DNA from: Actinomycetes bacterium
GTDB lineage: Bacteria > Actinomycetota > Acidimicrobiia > Acidimicrobiales > RAAP-2
Assembly (NCBI GenBank): GCA_021791895.1
Contig: JAJYVS010000026.1
Location: 1-38,732 of the forward strand
Reading direction: 5' to 3'
DNA length: 38,732 nucleotides
Position numbers and translations under genes: made by a program. A model generated the notes under the pieces. That model did not search any database. It saw only the letters and a program-made list of their open reading frames with translations, and was not told where the DNA came from. Each line of letters opens with the position of its first letter. The first letter of the stretch is position 1. Positions 16,974 through 30,299 of this stretch are shown piece by piece.

Positions 16974-17003
16974 GGCCCCATTATCGCCCGCTATGGTCGG
17001 TGC
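16974..17003. promoter_or_regulatory. Compact bidirectional leaderless promoter (murA/glpX)
   Basis: Only 30 bp separate the divergent start codons. On the minus strand GATAAT (16985-16980) ends 6 nt before the murA GTG. On the plus strand TATGGT (16992-16997) ends 6 nt before the glpX GTG. Both match the spacing of leaderless actinobacterial promoters, and neither gene has room for a Shine-Dalgarno leader. Confidence 0.55.
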
Positions 17004-18005
17004 GTGGCGAGACTGCCGCAGGCCCCTGACCGCAATCTGGCCCTTGAGCTGGTGCGGGTCACCGAGGCCGCCGCCATGGCCGCTAGCCGCTGGATCGGGG
17101 CCGGGGACAAGGAAGGCGCCGACGGCGCCGCCGTCAACGCCATGCGGGTCGTGCTGTCCACGGTGGCCATGGACGGGATCGTTGTCATCGGCGAGGGCGA
17201 GAAGGATCGGGCCCCGATGCTCTTCAACGGGGAGCGGATCGGCGACGGCTCGCCCCCCGAGACCGACATTGCCGTCGACCCCATCGACGGCACCACCCTC
17301 GCCTCGGAGGGGCGGGGCGGGGCACTGGCCGTGATCGCGGTCTCCGAGCGGGGGACGATGTTCGACCCCGGCCCCTGCTTCTACATGGAGAAGATCGCGG
17401 TGGGGCGGCGAGGTGCCGGCGCTATCGACATCGCCAAGAGCCCGACGGAGAACCTCAGCTCGCTGGCCGAGGCGCTCGGGAGACCGGTCCGGGACCTGAC
17501 CGCGGTGATCCTGGACCGCCCCCGCCACGCCGAGCTCATCGCCGAGGTGCGCCGGACCGGGGCCCGAATCCGGCTGATCACCCACGGCGACGTCGCGGCG
17601 GCCATCGCCGCCGGGCGCTCCGACATGACCGGTGCCGACGTGCTCCTGGGCATCGGCGGCACCCCCGAGGGGGTGCTGGCGGCCGCCGCGCTGAAGTGCA
17701 TGGGCGGTGAGATCCAGGGCCGACTGTGGCCCCGCAACGACGAGGAGCGGGCGCTCGCGGTCGCCGCCGGCTACGACCTCGACCAGGTCCTGAGCAACGA
17801 CGACCTCGTACGCGGCGACAACTGCTTCTTCGCCGCCACCGGCATCACCGACGGCGAGCTGCTGCGGGGCGTGCGCTACCTCGAGGACGGCGGGGCGTCG
17901 ACCGAGTCGTTGGTCATGCGGTCCCGGTCGGGCACCATCCGGCGGGTCGACGCCGTCCACCCGCTGACCAAGCTGGCCGAGTTCAGCTCCATCCCCTTCA
18001 CCTGA
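17004..18005 (+). CDS. glpX: Class II fructose-1,6-bisphosphatase
   Basis: A 333-residue GlpX-type phosphatase hydrolysing fructose 1,6-bisphosphate in gluconeogenesis. Family motifs are [14 protein letters not shown] (metal-binding Glu/Asp), the DPIDGTT metal site, [29 protein letters not shown] and a late [15 protein letters not shown]. The GTG start is fixed by the adjacent divergent promoter. Together with the predicted PPi-linked phosphofructokinase nearby, this gives the cell two routes across the same step, one irreversible and one potentially reversible. Its stop is 26 bp from the convergent atpC. Confidence 0.95.
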   Translation: MARLPQAPDRNLALELVRVTEAAAMAASRWIGAGDKEGADGAAVNAMRVVLSTVAMDGIVVIGEGEKDRAPMLFNGERIGDGSPPETDIAVDPIDGTTLASEGRGGALAVIAVSERGTMFDPGPCFYMEKIAVGRRGAGAIDIAKSPTENLSSLAEALGRPVRDLTAVILDRPRHAELIAEVRRTGARIRLITHGDVAAAIAAGRSDMTGADVLLGIGGTPEGVLAAAALKCMGGEIQGRLWPRNDEERALAVAAGYDLDQVLSNDDLVRGDNCFFAATGITDGELLRGVRYLEDGGASTESLVMRSRSGTIRRVDAVHPLTKLAEFSSIPFT

Positions 18006-18031
18006 GCGGCCCGTTCGACCGGTCGGCCCTT

Positions 18032-18504
18032 TCAGCGGGTCGGCTCGGTGGCGCCGGCCGCCTCCAGGCGGAGCTGCGCCCGGGCCAGCGCGCTGGCCGC
18101 CCCCTCCTCCTCGGCGCTCGGCTCGCGCCCCTCCTCGGGCCGGCCGGCACGCAGGTCGGCCAAAAGGGCCTCGGCCTCGTCCCGGGCCCGGCGGGCCCGT
18201 TGGACGTCGATCTCGCTCACGAGCTCGGCGACGCCGGCCATGAGCGCGACCTCGGTCGCCAACCCCGAGGGCCCCTCTCCCCCCGGCCCCGTGTCGACCT
18301 GGAGGAACCCACCGTGGACCGCCAGGCGCAGCGGCTCCCCTTCGTCGGGGTCGATGCGGACGACGCCGGGGACGACCCCCGCCACCACGGAGGTGTGCCC
18401 GTCGAGGACGGTCATGTCCCCGTCGCTCGATCGCAGGACGAGGGCGGCGGCGTCGGCGTCGACGAGGACCCGGTCCGGGGTCAGGACCTTGAGGGCGAAG
18501 CCCA

Positions 18505-18505
<1 letters not shown>
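18032..18505 (-). CDS. atpC: ATP synthase epsilon subunit
   Basis: A 157-residue central-stalk subunit. The N-terminal beta-sandwich (LKVLTPDRVLVDADAAALVLRSSDGDMTVLDGHTSVV) is clear. The C-terminal helical part (about 85-157) is long and rich in Ala, Glu and Arg. The ATG overlaps the atpD stop as TGATG. It is the last gene of the atp operon. The frame upstream is a shadow of atpD. Confidence 0.93.
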
Positions 18506-20875
<2,370 letters not shown>

Positions 20876-20904
20876 CGCTCAGCCCTCCATGCCCGGGGCC
20901 ATCG

Positions 20905-22424
<1,520 letters not shown>

Positions 22425-22428
<4 letters not shown>

Positions 22429-23327
22429 GGCTCTCCTGTTCCTCGTCGCTCCCGTTCGGCGCCGGGGAAGGCCGGCACCAGCTCCTCGCGCAGCCGCTCC
22501 AGCCTCCCGCGGGCGCTGGCGTCCACCCGCAGATCGCCGACCTCGACGATCGCCCCCGACAACAGGTCGGGATCGATCGTCACCTGGAGCTCGACCGGCA
22601 CCCCCACCAGGCGGGCGAGGGCCGTCCCCATCGCCTCGCGCTGGGGGTCGGTGATCGTCTCCGACGTGCGCACGTGGGCGACCCGCCACCCGCGGGCCTC
22701 GGCCGTCCGCTCGACCAACCAGTCCAGCGCGCCCACGAAGTCCCGGGGTCGCCCGCCGGCCACCACGAAGTGCACCAGGCGCAGCGAGGCCGGCTCGACC
22801 TTGCCCGAGAGCAAATCGTCGACGACCCCCTGGCGGACCGGGATCGGCAGCTCGCGATCGGTCAGGACGGCCCGCAGGGGCGGGTTGGCCTCGACGACCC
22901 GGGCGAACCGGAAGAGCTGGTCCTCGGCCTCCTCGAGGTCGCTCGCGCCCATGGACTCGAACAGGGCGGCGGCGTAGCCACCGATCCGCTGCCGGGCCGC
23001 CTGGTGGCCGAGCAGGGTCAGCTGCTCGCCGGCCCCCGACCGGGCCCGGTGCGCCACCCACTTGAGTGCGGCCAGCACGTCGGGGGCCCGGACGGCCGAG
23101 ACCGCGAACGACGCCAGCCGCCGCGCCTCGTCGCTCACCCGGCCCTCGAGCAGCTCGGAGAGCGCGGCTCGCCGGGACGCCCGAAGGAGCCCGGTGTCGG
23201 TGAGCGCCGAGCGAAGCTCCTCGCTGCCTTCGACGAACCGCTCGACGGCGGCCAGCTCGTCGGCCAGCGTCGCGCGGTCGGCGCCTTCGAAGATCGCGGT
23301 GGCGTAGCCCTCGAGCGAGGGATTCAC
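22425..23327 (-). CDS. atpH: ATP synthase delta subunit with duplicated N-terminal domain
   Basis: A 300-residue stator subunit, against about 180 in most bacteria. Two copies of the helical N-terminal domain are visible: residues 8-96 (YATAIFE ... LRSALTD ... [18 protein letters not shown] ... LAALKW) and residues 118-208 (YAAALFE ... LRAVLTD ... [18 protein letters not shown] ... VGALDW). The usual C-terminal domain (about 212-285, with [14 protein letters not shown]) follows once. The N-terminal domain normally caps the alpha subunits. Mycobacterial b-delta fusions also have an enlarged delta part, but here the protein is free of a b helix. The GTG start overlaps the atpF stop as GTGA. Confidence 0.93.
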
Positions 23328-23848
23328 ACGCCCGCACCACCGGCCGCCTCGCCCTCTTGGACTGCGGCGATCGCCTCGTCGATCAGGTCCCGGTGGACCT
23401 CGGGGTTAACCTCCCGCCCGATGATGCGCTCGACGACCTCCATCACGAGCTCGCCCATCTGCACCGTGGCCTCGTCGAGGGCCCGCTGCCGGGCCTGGTT
23501 CACCTCGGCGGTGGCGGTGGCCAGGATCCGGTCGTGCTCCTCCTGGGTCTGGGCCACGGCGGCGACCCGGGCCTGGTCGGCCGACCGGTTGGCCTGCTCG
23601 ATGATCTCCCGGGCCCGATGCCGGGCCTCCTCCAGGGCGGCCCGCCGCTCCTCTTCGATGCGCACCGCGTCCTGGCGGGCCTGCTCGGCGGCCGTGATCT
23701 CGGCCTCGATCCGCGCCTGACGCTCGCTGATCACCCGGTTGACGAGGGGCAGTACGAAGCGGCCGACGACCGCGAGCACGATCACGAAGGCCACGAGCTC
23801 GGCGATGAACGTGCCGTTGGGCACGAGGAAGTTACTGGTCGCGATCAT
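23324..23848 (-). CDS. atpF: ATP synthase b subunit
   Basis: A 174-residue peripheral-stalk protein with one N-terminal membrane helix (about 12-34) and a long charged amphipathic helix (about 40-150). This is the standard form, not the b-delta fusion known from mycobacteria. The ATG is 76 bp from the atpE stop, the largest gap inside the operon. Confidence 0.95.
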   Translation of the reverse strand: MIATSNFLVPNGTFIAELVAFVIVLAVVGRFVLPLVNRVISERQARIEAEITAAEQARQDAVRIEEERRAALEEARHRAREIIEQANRSADQARVAAVAQTQEEHDRILATATAEVNQARQRALDEATVQMGELVMEVVERIIGREVNPEVHRDLIDEAIAAVQEGEAAGGAGV

Positions 23849-23925
23849 CTGCGCTCACCGGTTCTTGGCATGGACGCCTCGCGCCGCGGGCGCCCGTGGG
23901 GTCCGTTCATCGGCTTCGGAGGCCC

Positions 23926-24189
23926 CTACTTCTTGTAGAGGGAGAAGATGAAGAGCGCGGTGAAGGCCAGGTTGATGAAGTACATCGCCTCGACCAGGCC
24001 GACGGTCAAGAACATGATCGTGAACAGCCTGGACTGAGCCTCGGGCTGTCTCGCCACGCCGGCGATGGTCTGACTTCCGGCCAGGCCGTCACCGATGGCG
24101 GCGCCCACCGCGCCGCCACCGAGGGCCAGACCGCCGCCCACCATGGCGCCAGCCAGCTGGATCGCCTGCTGGGTCGTGTCGTGTGCCAT
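23926..24189 (-). CDS. atpE: ATP synthase c subunit
   Basis: An 87-residue hairpin of two membrane helices (about 10-38 and 55-83) joined by the polar ARQPE loop. The first helix is a glycine-rich [16 protein letters not shown] run. The ion-binding carboxylate is E67 (GLVEAMYF). The absence of a Ser or Thr directly after this Glu argues for proton rather than sodium coupling. The ATG has a strong AAAGGAGA ribosome site 6 to 8 nt upstream, the best in the operon, in line with the high copy number of c in the ring. The frame extends upstream as a shadow of atpB. Confidence 0.96.
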   Translation of the reverse strand: MAHDTTQQAIQLAGAMVGGGLALGGGAVGAAIGDGLAGSQTIAGVARQPEAQSRLFTIMFLTVGLVEAMYFINLAFTALFIFSLYKK

Positions 24190-24211
24190 TGCTGGTCTCC
24201 TTTGGTGTGGG

Positions 24212-25048
24212 TTACGAGGAAAGGGGCTTCGCCCGGGCGCCCACCAGCCGGCGGAGCCGCCCGGGCTGGCGCTCGGACCGGTGCGCACCGCTCATGGCGG
24301 TGTCGAAGTAGATGATGGCCAGCAGGGCGAAGATGAACGCCTGGACGCCGGCGATGAACAGGTCGAAGAGCTTCCACAGCGGGTTGACGATCACGATCAC
24401 GATGTCTCCAACCGGAGCGCCCGACAGTTTCCAGGCCCCGAGGGCGGCGATCGCCGAGAGCATGAGCGCCCCTGCGAACAGGTTGCCGAAGAGCCGGAGG
24501 GCCAGGGTGACCGGCTTCGAGAACTCCTCGACCAGGTTCATGAACAGGTTGAACGGCAAGAGCGCCTTCGGGAACGGCTGGAAGAGGTAGTGGCGGATGT
24601 AGCCGCCGAGCCCCCGGGACCGGATCGACGCCGCGTGCACAAGTGCGATGACGAACAGCGCCATCGCCAGGGTCAGGTTGATGTCCCCGGTCGGGGCGGC
24701 GAGCCACTCGAAGTGGCTGCCCAGCCCGACCTGTTCGAACAGGTTGCAGACGAAGATGAACACGAACAGGCAGACCGCCAGGGGAATGACCGATCGTCCG
24801 GCCTCCCCGATGGAGCCCTCGACCTGGCTCGTGACCGCCTCGACCATGGCCTCGAAGATGACCTGGACGCGCCCGGGCCGGCCGGTGACCACCTGGTGAC
24901 GTAACAGCAGGCCGAGCAGCACGACGATCACCATCGCCGCCCCGGTCGCCCAGACGGTGTCGACGTTGATGGTGAGACCGAGGAACTTGCGCACCACGTG
25001 GTCGCCCACCGTGATGTCGGCGGCGAAGGAGAAGGGTGCGAGCGTCAT
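24212..25048 (-). CDS. atpB: ATP synthase a subunit
   Basis: A 278-residue membrane protein forming the ion half-channels. Several membrane helices are visible. The essential Arg lies in [16 protein letters not shown], and the last helices include [19 protein letters not shown]. The ATG overlaps the stop of the upstream AtpI-like gene as TGATG. The frame upstream of it is a shadow. Confidence 0.95.
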   Translation of the reverse strand: MTLAPFSFAADITVGDHVVRKFLGLTINVDTVWATGAAMVIVVLLGLLLRHQVVTGRPGRVQVIFEAMVEAVTSQVEGSIGEAGRSVIPLAVCLFVFIFVCNLFEQVGLGSHFEWLAAPTGDINLTLAMALFVIALVHAASIRSRGLGGYIRHYLFQPFPKALLPFNLFMNLVEEFSKPVTLALRLFGNLFAGALMLSAIAALGAWKLSGAPVGDIVIVIVNPLWKLFDLFIAGVQAFIFALLAIIYFDTAMSGAHRSERQPGRLRRLVGARAKPLSS

Positions 25049-25578
25049 CAGCGCTCCATCGGTCCCTCGCCGGGCACCCCGAGCTCGGAAGGGCCGGGTT
25101 GGGGTCCCGCAGCGGGATCGTCGTCGAGCTGGTCCACCGAGAGCATGCCCGAGATCCCCGAGAACAGGGACCCGCCGCCGAACGAGGCACCGGCCCCTTT
25201 CAGCATGGAGCGGACCACCCCGAAGAGCAGGAGGAACTGGAAGACGGCCAGGCCCGCCATCACCCCGAACCCGAGGTCGAAGCTGACGAAGAGGAGCCCC
25301 AGGGCCACGGCGGTGATGACGGCCAGCCGGCCCATGGTGTTGAGGGCCAGGGGCCGGCGCTTGGGACCGCTCCGGCGACCGGCCCTGGCCACCGAGCCCT
25401 GCACCATGCGGAAGTTGGCGATACCGAGGGCGATGCCGACGCAGAGCCCGAGCCCGACCAGCGCCGCCTGGAGGAGAACGCACAGGACGAGCCCGCCGAC
25501 GCCGACGGCCAGGGAACCGAACACGGTGCGCCGCGAGATCCGGGCCAGATCGGGAAGCGACACCTGGGAGAACTGCAC
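25048..25578 (-). CDS. AtpI-like ATP synthase assembly membrane protein
   Basis: A 176-residue protein with four membrane helices (about 20-36, 38-56, 84-100 and 106-124) and an acidic, proline-rich tail. The segment with GIALGIANFRMVQ and its place directly before atpB match the ATP synthase subunit I family, which assists c-ring assembly. The GTG start follows the smaller AtpZ-type gene by 34 bp. Family assignment rests on topology and position more than on motifs. Confidence 0.7.
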   Translation of the reverse strand: MQFSQVSLPDLARISRRTVFGSLAVGVGGLVLCVLLQAALVGLGLCVGIALGIANFRMVQGSVARAGRRSGPKRRPLALNTMGRLAVITAVALGLLFVSFDLGFGVMAGLAVFQFLLLFGVVRSMLKGAGASFGGGSLFSGISGMLSVDQLDDDPAAGPQPGPSELGVPGEGPMER

Positions 25579-25612
25579 GGCGATCCTCAGCGCTCCGGGC
25601 GGCCGGGCGCGC

Positions 25613-25855
25613 CTAGACGAAGCGCCGGAGCTGGTGCACGACGAGCAGCACCGCCGAGACGATGCCGAAGGCGAGCCCGACGAAGGTCAACCAGGGCGTG
25701 GTATTGGCCAGCCAGTCGGCCAGGTAGCCGAGCCCCATCCCCCCCAGCACGCTGAGCGCACAGGCCGTCCCGATCCAGAAGAGGTCGCCGATGCCTGGCG
25801 GGGTAGGTCCGGGGCGGCCGGGCGGACCCTGCGGCTCGTCCTCGTGGTCCCCCAT
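25613..25855 (-). CDS. AtpZ/AtpI-type small membrane protein
   Basis: An 80-residue protein with two membrane helices (about 25-48 and 55-75) after a polar proline-rich N-terminus. It fits the small AtpZ-type family (ATPase_gene1) that precedes many atp operons. It is the first gene of the operon and starts at ATG 25855. Confidence 0.7.
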   Translation of the reverse strand: MGDHEDEPQGPPGRPGPTPPGIGDLFWIGTACALSVLGGMGLGYLADWLANTTPWLTFVGLAFGIVSAVLLVVHQLRRFV

Positions 25856-26044
25856 CGGCCTGCTCCCCAGCCGCGTCAGACGGAGTGTTGGTGTTGATGT
25901 TCGTCAACCGGGAATCCAGTGCTCACGCAGGGGTGATGGTGCTCGGCGCGCGCTCGACACGCCGCGGACTCCGCGTCGGTGCGGTGACGCAGTCCCTAGC
26001 CACCGCCCAAATCATCGCATCTCTTCTCGCTCCTGGGCAAAACG
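25856..26044 (-). promoter_or_regulatory. Intergenic region before the atp operon
   Basis: This 189-bp gap between the wecA-type stop and the first atp gene should hold the operon promoter if the operon is transcribed separately. A TTGACG (25907-25902) resembles a -35 box, but no convincing -10 lies 16 to 18 bp after it. A more AT-rich patch spans about 26005-26045. No strong terminator is seen. Confidence 0.25.
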
Positions 26045-27328
26045 TCACGCGCGCCTGGGCGTCCGGGCCCCCGAGATGCCGGACCGGGGGGCCGGCGGAC
26101 CCGGGATCAGGTCCCCGGCGCGCCCCTGGTGCTCGGAGCCCGGCGGCGGCGACCCGTTGGGGTGCGGGGGACCCCCGGCCCGGCGCGCCGGGAGCCCCCG
26201 AGCGCCCGGGGCCCCGGCTGGGACCACGTCGGCCTCCCGGCGCCGGAGACCGGGGTGGAACAGGGTGTAGAGACCGACGCCCAGGGCGGCGGCGCCGAAG
26301 GGGATGAAGGCGTTCACCCTCGGGATGAACAGCGGGAACAGGACGAAACCCGAGAGCACGGCGGTCCAGGCCCACAGGATGACGACGCTGCGCCGCTGCC
26401 CGTGACCGAGCCGCATGAGCCGATGGTGGATGTGCTCCTTGTCGGCGGCGTGGAAGCTCCCACCCTTGGCCGTTCGGCGCACGAAGGCGAAGGCCATGTC
26501 GAGGATCGGCACCCCGAGGATGAAGAGCGGGATGAACAGGGGGGCGAAGAAAAAGTAGGTCGAACCGCTGGTGACCGGGATCCGGCCCCCGATGACCGTC
26601 GTCGACGCCGCCATGAGCAATCCGAGGAAGAGCGCGCCGGCGTCGCCCATGAACACCTTGGCCGGATGGAAGTTGAAAGGGAGGAACCCGAGACAGACCC
26701 CGCAGGCGATCACCGCGATGAGCGGCCCGATGTTGTCGAGCGGCAGGACGCCGAGCTCCATGAGTCGGAGCCCGTAGACGGCCATGGCCCCGCCGGCAAT
26801 GGCGACGATGCCCGCGGCGAGGCCGTCGAGGCCGTCGATGAGGTTGATCGCATTGGTCAGTGCGATCACCCAGATGGCGGTGATGAGCGGGGTAACGCTC
26901 GGGGTCAGCGCGATGAGTCCCGCCAGGGGGACCTTGATCTCGTACATGGTCACGCCGAGGAAATACAAGATGCTGGCCGCCAGCACCTGGCCGGCCATCT
27001 TGGCCGGTGCGGACAGGTCCAACACGTCGTCGACCAGGCCGATGGCGAAGATGGCCGCCCCGGCCAGCACCACCCCAAGCGGTTCGGAGGAATTCGAGAA
27101 GATCCCGTGCATGGCCGGGCTGAGGGCAGCCACGGTGACCGCGACCAGGAACCCGAGCAACATGGCGGCGCCGCCCCCGTAGGGCATCGGCGTCTCGTGC
27201 ACGGTCCGCTCGCTCGGCGGGTAGATGTAGCCGACCCGCAACGAGAGCCAGCGCGCCGGCATGGTCACGGCGGCGGTCACCGCGGCGGCCACCCCGAGCA
27301 CGATCCCGTACCAGGCGAGCGGCGGCAC
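26045..27328 (-). CDS. WecA-type undecaprenyl-phosphate sugar-1-phosphate transferase
   Basis: A 427-residue polytopic membrane enzyme of the MraY/WecA family that moves a sugar 1-phosphate (usually GlcNAc) onto a polyprenyl phosphate lipid. The motifs are VDDVLDL, NAINLIDGLDGLAAG, FNFHPAKVFMGDAGALFLG and the cytoplasmic KEHIHHRLMRLGHG. About ten membrane helices are visible. The last 65 or so residues are a Gly/Pro/Arg-rich low-complexity tail that looks disordered. In mycobacteria the equivalent gene (rfe/wecA) has the same position between the translation genes and atp genes. The GTG start is 27 bp after glyA. Confidence 0.9.
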   Translation of the reverse strand: MPPLAWYGIVLGVAAAVTAAVTMPARWLSLRVGYIYPPSERTVHETPMPYGGGAAMLLGFLVAVTVAALSPAMHGIFSNSSEPLGVVLAGAAIFAIGLVDDVLDLSAPAKMAGQVLAASILYFLGVTMYEIKVPLAGLIALTPSVTPLITAIWVIALTNAINLIDGLDGLAAGIVAIAGGAMAVYGLRLMELGVLPLDNIGPLIAVIACGVCLGFLPFNFHPAKVFMGDAGALFLGLLMAASTTVIGGRIPVTSGSTYFFFAPLFIPLFILGVPILDMAFAFVRRTAKGGSFHAADKEHIHHRLMRLGHGQRRSVVILWAWTAVLSGFVLFPLFIPRVNAFIPFGAAALGVGLYTLFHPGLRRREADVVPAGAPGARGLPARRAGGPPHPNGSPPPGSEHQGRAGDLIPGPPAPRSGISGARTPRRA

Positions 27329-27355
27329 TCCGACGAGCTCCGCGACCCGGGCCGC

Positions 27356-28654
27356 TCAGCCCGACCCGGCGAGGTCCGGGTAGGGCGGGAAGGCGGCGCA
27401 GAGCGACGTCACCTCGGCCTGCACGGCCTCGAGCGCTGCGACGTCGTCGCGATGACGCAGGGCCCGGCCGATGAGAGAAGCGACGGTGGCCATCTCGGCG
27501 GTCCCCATCCCCGCGGTGGTCTCGGCGGCGGTGCCGAGCCGGAGGCCCGAGGTGACGAAGGGCGAGCGCGGGTCGTCGGGAATGGTGTTGCGGTTGCAGG
27601 TGATCCCGTAGCGGTCGAGCACCTCCTGGGCCGTCTTCCCGGTGAGCCCGGGGTCGAACGTCCGCAGGTCCACCAGCAACAGGTGGTTGTCGGTCCCCCC
27701 GGCGACGAGGCGGAACCCTTCGGCGCGCAGCGCGGCGGCCAGGGCCTTGGCGTTGGCCACCACCGCTTCGACGTAGCGGCGGAACCCCGGGGTGGCCGCC
27801 TCGGCGAAGGCGACGGCCTTGGCCGCGATGACGTGCTCGAGCGGGCCGCCCTGGAGCCCGGGGAAGACCGCGCTGTCGATCTTCTTGGCCAGTTCGGCGG
27901 TGGTGAGGATCGCCCCGCCCCTCGGACCTCGGAGGGTCTTGTGGGTGGTGAAGGTGACCACGTCGGCGACGCCGACCGGGTTGGGGTGGACCCCGCCGGC
28001 GATCAGGCCGGCCGGGTGGGCGGCGTCGAACATAAGACGGGCGCCGACCTCGTCGGCGATCTGGCGGAACGGCTCGGCCTCGATCGTGCGCGAGTAGGCG
28101 GTCGAGCCGGCGACGATCAGCTTCGGCTGCTCGGACTTGGCCACGTCACGGACCTGGTCGAAGTCGATGACTTCGCCCGGATGGTCCTCGTCGCCGGTCG
28201 GCGGGGTGACCCCGTAGGAGACGAACCGCCAGTAACTCGAGGTGATCGAGGCCGGGGACCCGTGGGTCAGGTGGCCGCCGTGGTCGAGCCGCATCGCGAG
28301 CACGGTGTCCCCAGGCTCGAGGAGGGCGTGGTACACGGCAAGGTTGGCGTTGGCCCCCGAGTGGGGCTGGACGTTGGCGTGCTCGGCACCGAAGAGGGCG
28401 GTCGCCCGACGGCGGGCGAGGTCCTCGACCTCGTCGATGATCCGGTTCCCTCCGTAGTAGCGGGAGCCCGGATACCCCTCGGAGTACTTGTTGGTGAGGA
28501 CCGACCCGGTGGCGGCCAGCACCGCCGGGGAGGTGAAGTTCTCCGACGCGATGAGCTGCAACGTCGAGGTCTGGCGGCCGTACTCCTCGGTGACGAGCCT
28601 CGCCACCTCGGGATCGGCGTCCAACCAGCGGGGAAACGGAGACCCGCTGCTCAC
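27356..28654 (-). CDS. glyA: Serine hydroxymethyltransferase
   Basis: A 432-residue PLP enzyme converting serine and tetrahydrofolate to glycine and methylene-tetrahydrofolate. The PLP lysine is K239 in [41 protein letters not shown] and [13 protein letters not shown] are the other family motifs. Two starts are possible: GTG 28654, whose GTGA overlaps the stop of a predicted leader ORF, and ATG 28666, which has no ribosome binding site. The first is chosen. It is divergent from the thiolase-like gene. Confidence 0.93.
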   Translation of the reverse strand: MSSGSPFPRWLDADPEVARLVTEEYGRQTSTLQLIASENFTSPAVLAATGSVLTNKYSEGYPGSRYYGGNRIIDEVEDLARRRATALFGAEHANVQPHSGANANLAVYHALLEPGDTVLAMRLDHGGHLTHGSPASITSSYWRFVSYGVTPPTGDEDHPGEVIDFDQVRDVAKSEQPKLIVAGSTAYSRTIEAEPFRQIADEVGARLMFDAAHPAGLIAGGVHPNPVGVADVVTFTTHKTLRGPRGGAILTTAELAKKIDSAVFPGLQGGPLEHVIAAKAVAFAEAATPGFRRYVEAVVANAKALAAALRAEGFRLVAGGTDNHLLLVDLRTFDPGLTGKTAQEVLDRYGITCNRNTIPDDPRSPFVTSGLRLGTAAETTAGMGTAEMATVASLIGRALRHRDDVAALEAVQAEVTSLCAAFPPYPDLAGSG

Positions 28655-28710
28655 CGGGCGGCCCATAGGGATGTCTGACCGGCGGACCGCTCGATCGGCC
28701 CCAGATCCAT
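28651..28710 (-). CDS. Putative leaderless 19-residue leader ORF overlapping glyA
   Basis: A 19-codon ORF (MDLGPIER to SLWAAR) whose ATG lies exactly 7 nt after a TACACT box and has no Shine-Dalgarno sequence. Its TGA overlaps a GTG of glyA as GTGA. This mirrors the galT leader at 9388-9444. No run of one amino acid suggests classic attenuation, so coupling is the simpler idea. It could also be just part of an untranslated leader to ATG 28666. Confidence 0.4.
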   Translation of the reverse strand: MDLGPIERSAGQTSLWAAR

Positions 28711-28717
28711 GGTGGCG

Positions 28718-28723
28718 AGTGTA
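28718..28723 (-). promoter_or_regulatory. Putative leaderless -10 box upstream of glyA
   Basis: TACACT on the minus strand fits TANNNT and sits 7 nt before the ATG at 28710, which is the expected spacing for a transcript starting at that codon. Confidence 0.45.
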
Positions 28724-28791
28724 CCCAGCACCCCGGGGTGCCCCGGTGGGCTGGCCCCGGGGGGTACCGGCCCCACTACGCTGCGGACACC

Positions 28792-30297
28792 GTGCCCTTG
28801 GACCCGAGAACCCCGGTCATCGTCGGCGTGGGCCAGGTGACCGATCGCCCCGGCGACCCCGAGCCCGACCACCAGAAGGAACCCCTCGGTCTCATGGTGG
28901 CGGCCCTCCGGGCCGCACTCGCCGACGCCGGGGGCAACGCCAACCGACTGGCCTCGGCGGTCGGCAGCATCCGGGTGGTCCGTTCGCTGACCTGGAACGT
29001 GCCCGACCCCGGGGCCTTGATCGCCAAAGAGCTCGGGATGGACCCCACCGAGTCCGTTCACAGCTCGATCGGGGGCAACACCCCCCAGGCCCTCCTCGCC
29101 GACAGCGCGGCCGCGATCCAGGCCGGTGCGCTCGAGGCCGTGGTGGTGGTCGGCGCCGAGAGCGGGTACTCGAGGGCTCGGGCCAGGCGGATGGGTGAGC
29201 GGTTGACTTTCACCGAACAGGACGAGGCCACCTTGCCGGCCGTCGCCTTCGGGACCGACCGGGCGCCCACCTCCGAGACCGAGGCCGCCCGCGGCCTCAC
29301 CCTCCCAGTCAACGTCTACCCGTTGATCGAGAACGCCATCCGCCTCGAGGCCGGCTTGACCCGGTCCGAGCACCTGGCGCGGATCGGGGCCCTGTGGTCG
29401 AAATTCTCACAGGTGGCAGCAGCCAACCCCTTCGCCTGGTCCCGTCGGGCACTCGGCCCCGAGGAGGTGGTCGGGCCCACCGGGGACAACCGGATGATCG
29501 CCTTCCCCTACCCCAAGCTCTGCACGGCCAACATCCAGGTGGACCAGGGGGCCGGGTTGCTCGTCGTCTCGGCCGAGCTCGCCGAGGCCGCCGGGGTCCC
29601 GGGAGATCGTTGGGTGTTCCCCCTGGCCGGGGCGGAGGCCAACGACCACTGGTTCCTCTCGGAACGGGCCGACCTGTCCCGCTCGCCGGCCATCGCGCTG
29701 GCCGGACGGCGGGCCCTCGAGCTCGCCGGCGTCGGGATCGACGACGTGGCGGTGGCCGACCTGTACTCGTGCTTCCCCTGCGCGGTGCAGCTCGGGGCAC
29801 GGGAGCTCGGCCTGGCCATCGACGGTGACGTCGGCCGGCTCACCCAGACCGGTGGGCTGACCTTCGGCGGCGGCCCGGGCAACAACTATGTGAGCCACGG
29901 CATCTCCTCGCTGGTCAGCTCGCTGCGGGCCCGGCCCGGGAGCGTCGGCCTCGCGACCGGCCTCGGGTGGTACGCGACCAAGCACGCCGTCGGCGTCTAC
30001 TCGACCGAACCACCCGCGGCGGGGTTCCGCTCCGAGAAGGTCCAACCGGCGGTCGACCGGCTGGAGCGATGGGTCGAGGACCCCGACGCCACCGGGCCGG
30101 CCGACGTGGAGACCTTCACCGTGACCTACTCGAGGGAGGGCGAGCCCGAACGCGGGATCGTGTCGTGCCGGACAGGCGAACGCACCCGGACCTGGGCGAA
30201 CCTGAGCGATCCGGACCAGCTGGCCGAGCTGGTGGGCGCGGAACGGGCCGGTTGGTCGGGCACCCTGTCGGCCGGGGGGCGCTTCGAGCTCGCCTAG
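28792..30297 (+). CDS. Thiolase-like acyl-CoA protein without the usual nucleophile
   Basis: A 501-residue thiolase-fold protein of the SCP2/acetyl-CoA-acetyltransferase-like branch. The N-terminal [25 protein letters not shown] and [10 protein letters not shown] segments show the fold, and a C-terminal extension (about 400-501) adds a second beta-rich domain. The loop that carries the catalytic Cys in true thiolases reads SSIGGNTPQ, and the GHPxG loop reads [12 protein letters not shown], so standard Claisen chemistry is doubtful. The GTG is chosen because homologous sequence begins at once (PRTPVIVG). TACGCT at 28777-28782 lies 9 nt upstream and may be its -10 box. It interrupts the conserved tsaC-to-glyA neighbourhood. 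Confidence 0.8.
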   Translation: MPLDPRTPVIVGVGQVTDRPGDPEPDHQKEPLGLMVAALRAALADAGGNANRLASAVGSIRVVRSLTWNVPDPGALIAKELGMDPTESVHSSIGGNTPQALLADSAAAIQAGALEAVVVVGAESGYSRARARRMGERLTFTEQDEATLPAVAFGTDRAPTSETEAARGLTLPVNVYPLIENAIRLEAGLTRSEHLARIGALWSKFSQVAAANPFAWSRRALGPEEVVGPTGDNRMIAFPYPKLCTANIQVDQGAGLLVVSAELAEAAGVPGDRWVFPLAGAEANDHWFLSERADLSRSPAIALAGRRALELAGVGIDDVAVADLYSCFPCAVQLGARELGLAIDGDVGRLTQTGGLTFGGGPGNNYVSHGISSLVSSLRARPGSVGLATGLGWYATKHAVGVYSTEPPAAGFRSEKVQPAVDRLERWVEDPDATGPADVETFTVTYSREGEPERGIVSCRTGERTRTWANLSDPDQLAELVGAERAGWSGTLSAGGRFELA

Positions 30298-30299
30298 GT

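Noticed and set aside
18016..18025. CGACCGGTCG palindrome between the convergent glpX and atpC genes
   Set aside because: It has no loop, is short, and palindromes of this composition are expected by chance in such DNA.
23849..23925. Possible extra gene or attenuator in the atpE-atpF gap
   Set aside because: No start codon with a ribosome site and no clear stem-loop with downstream T-run. It is treated as spacer.
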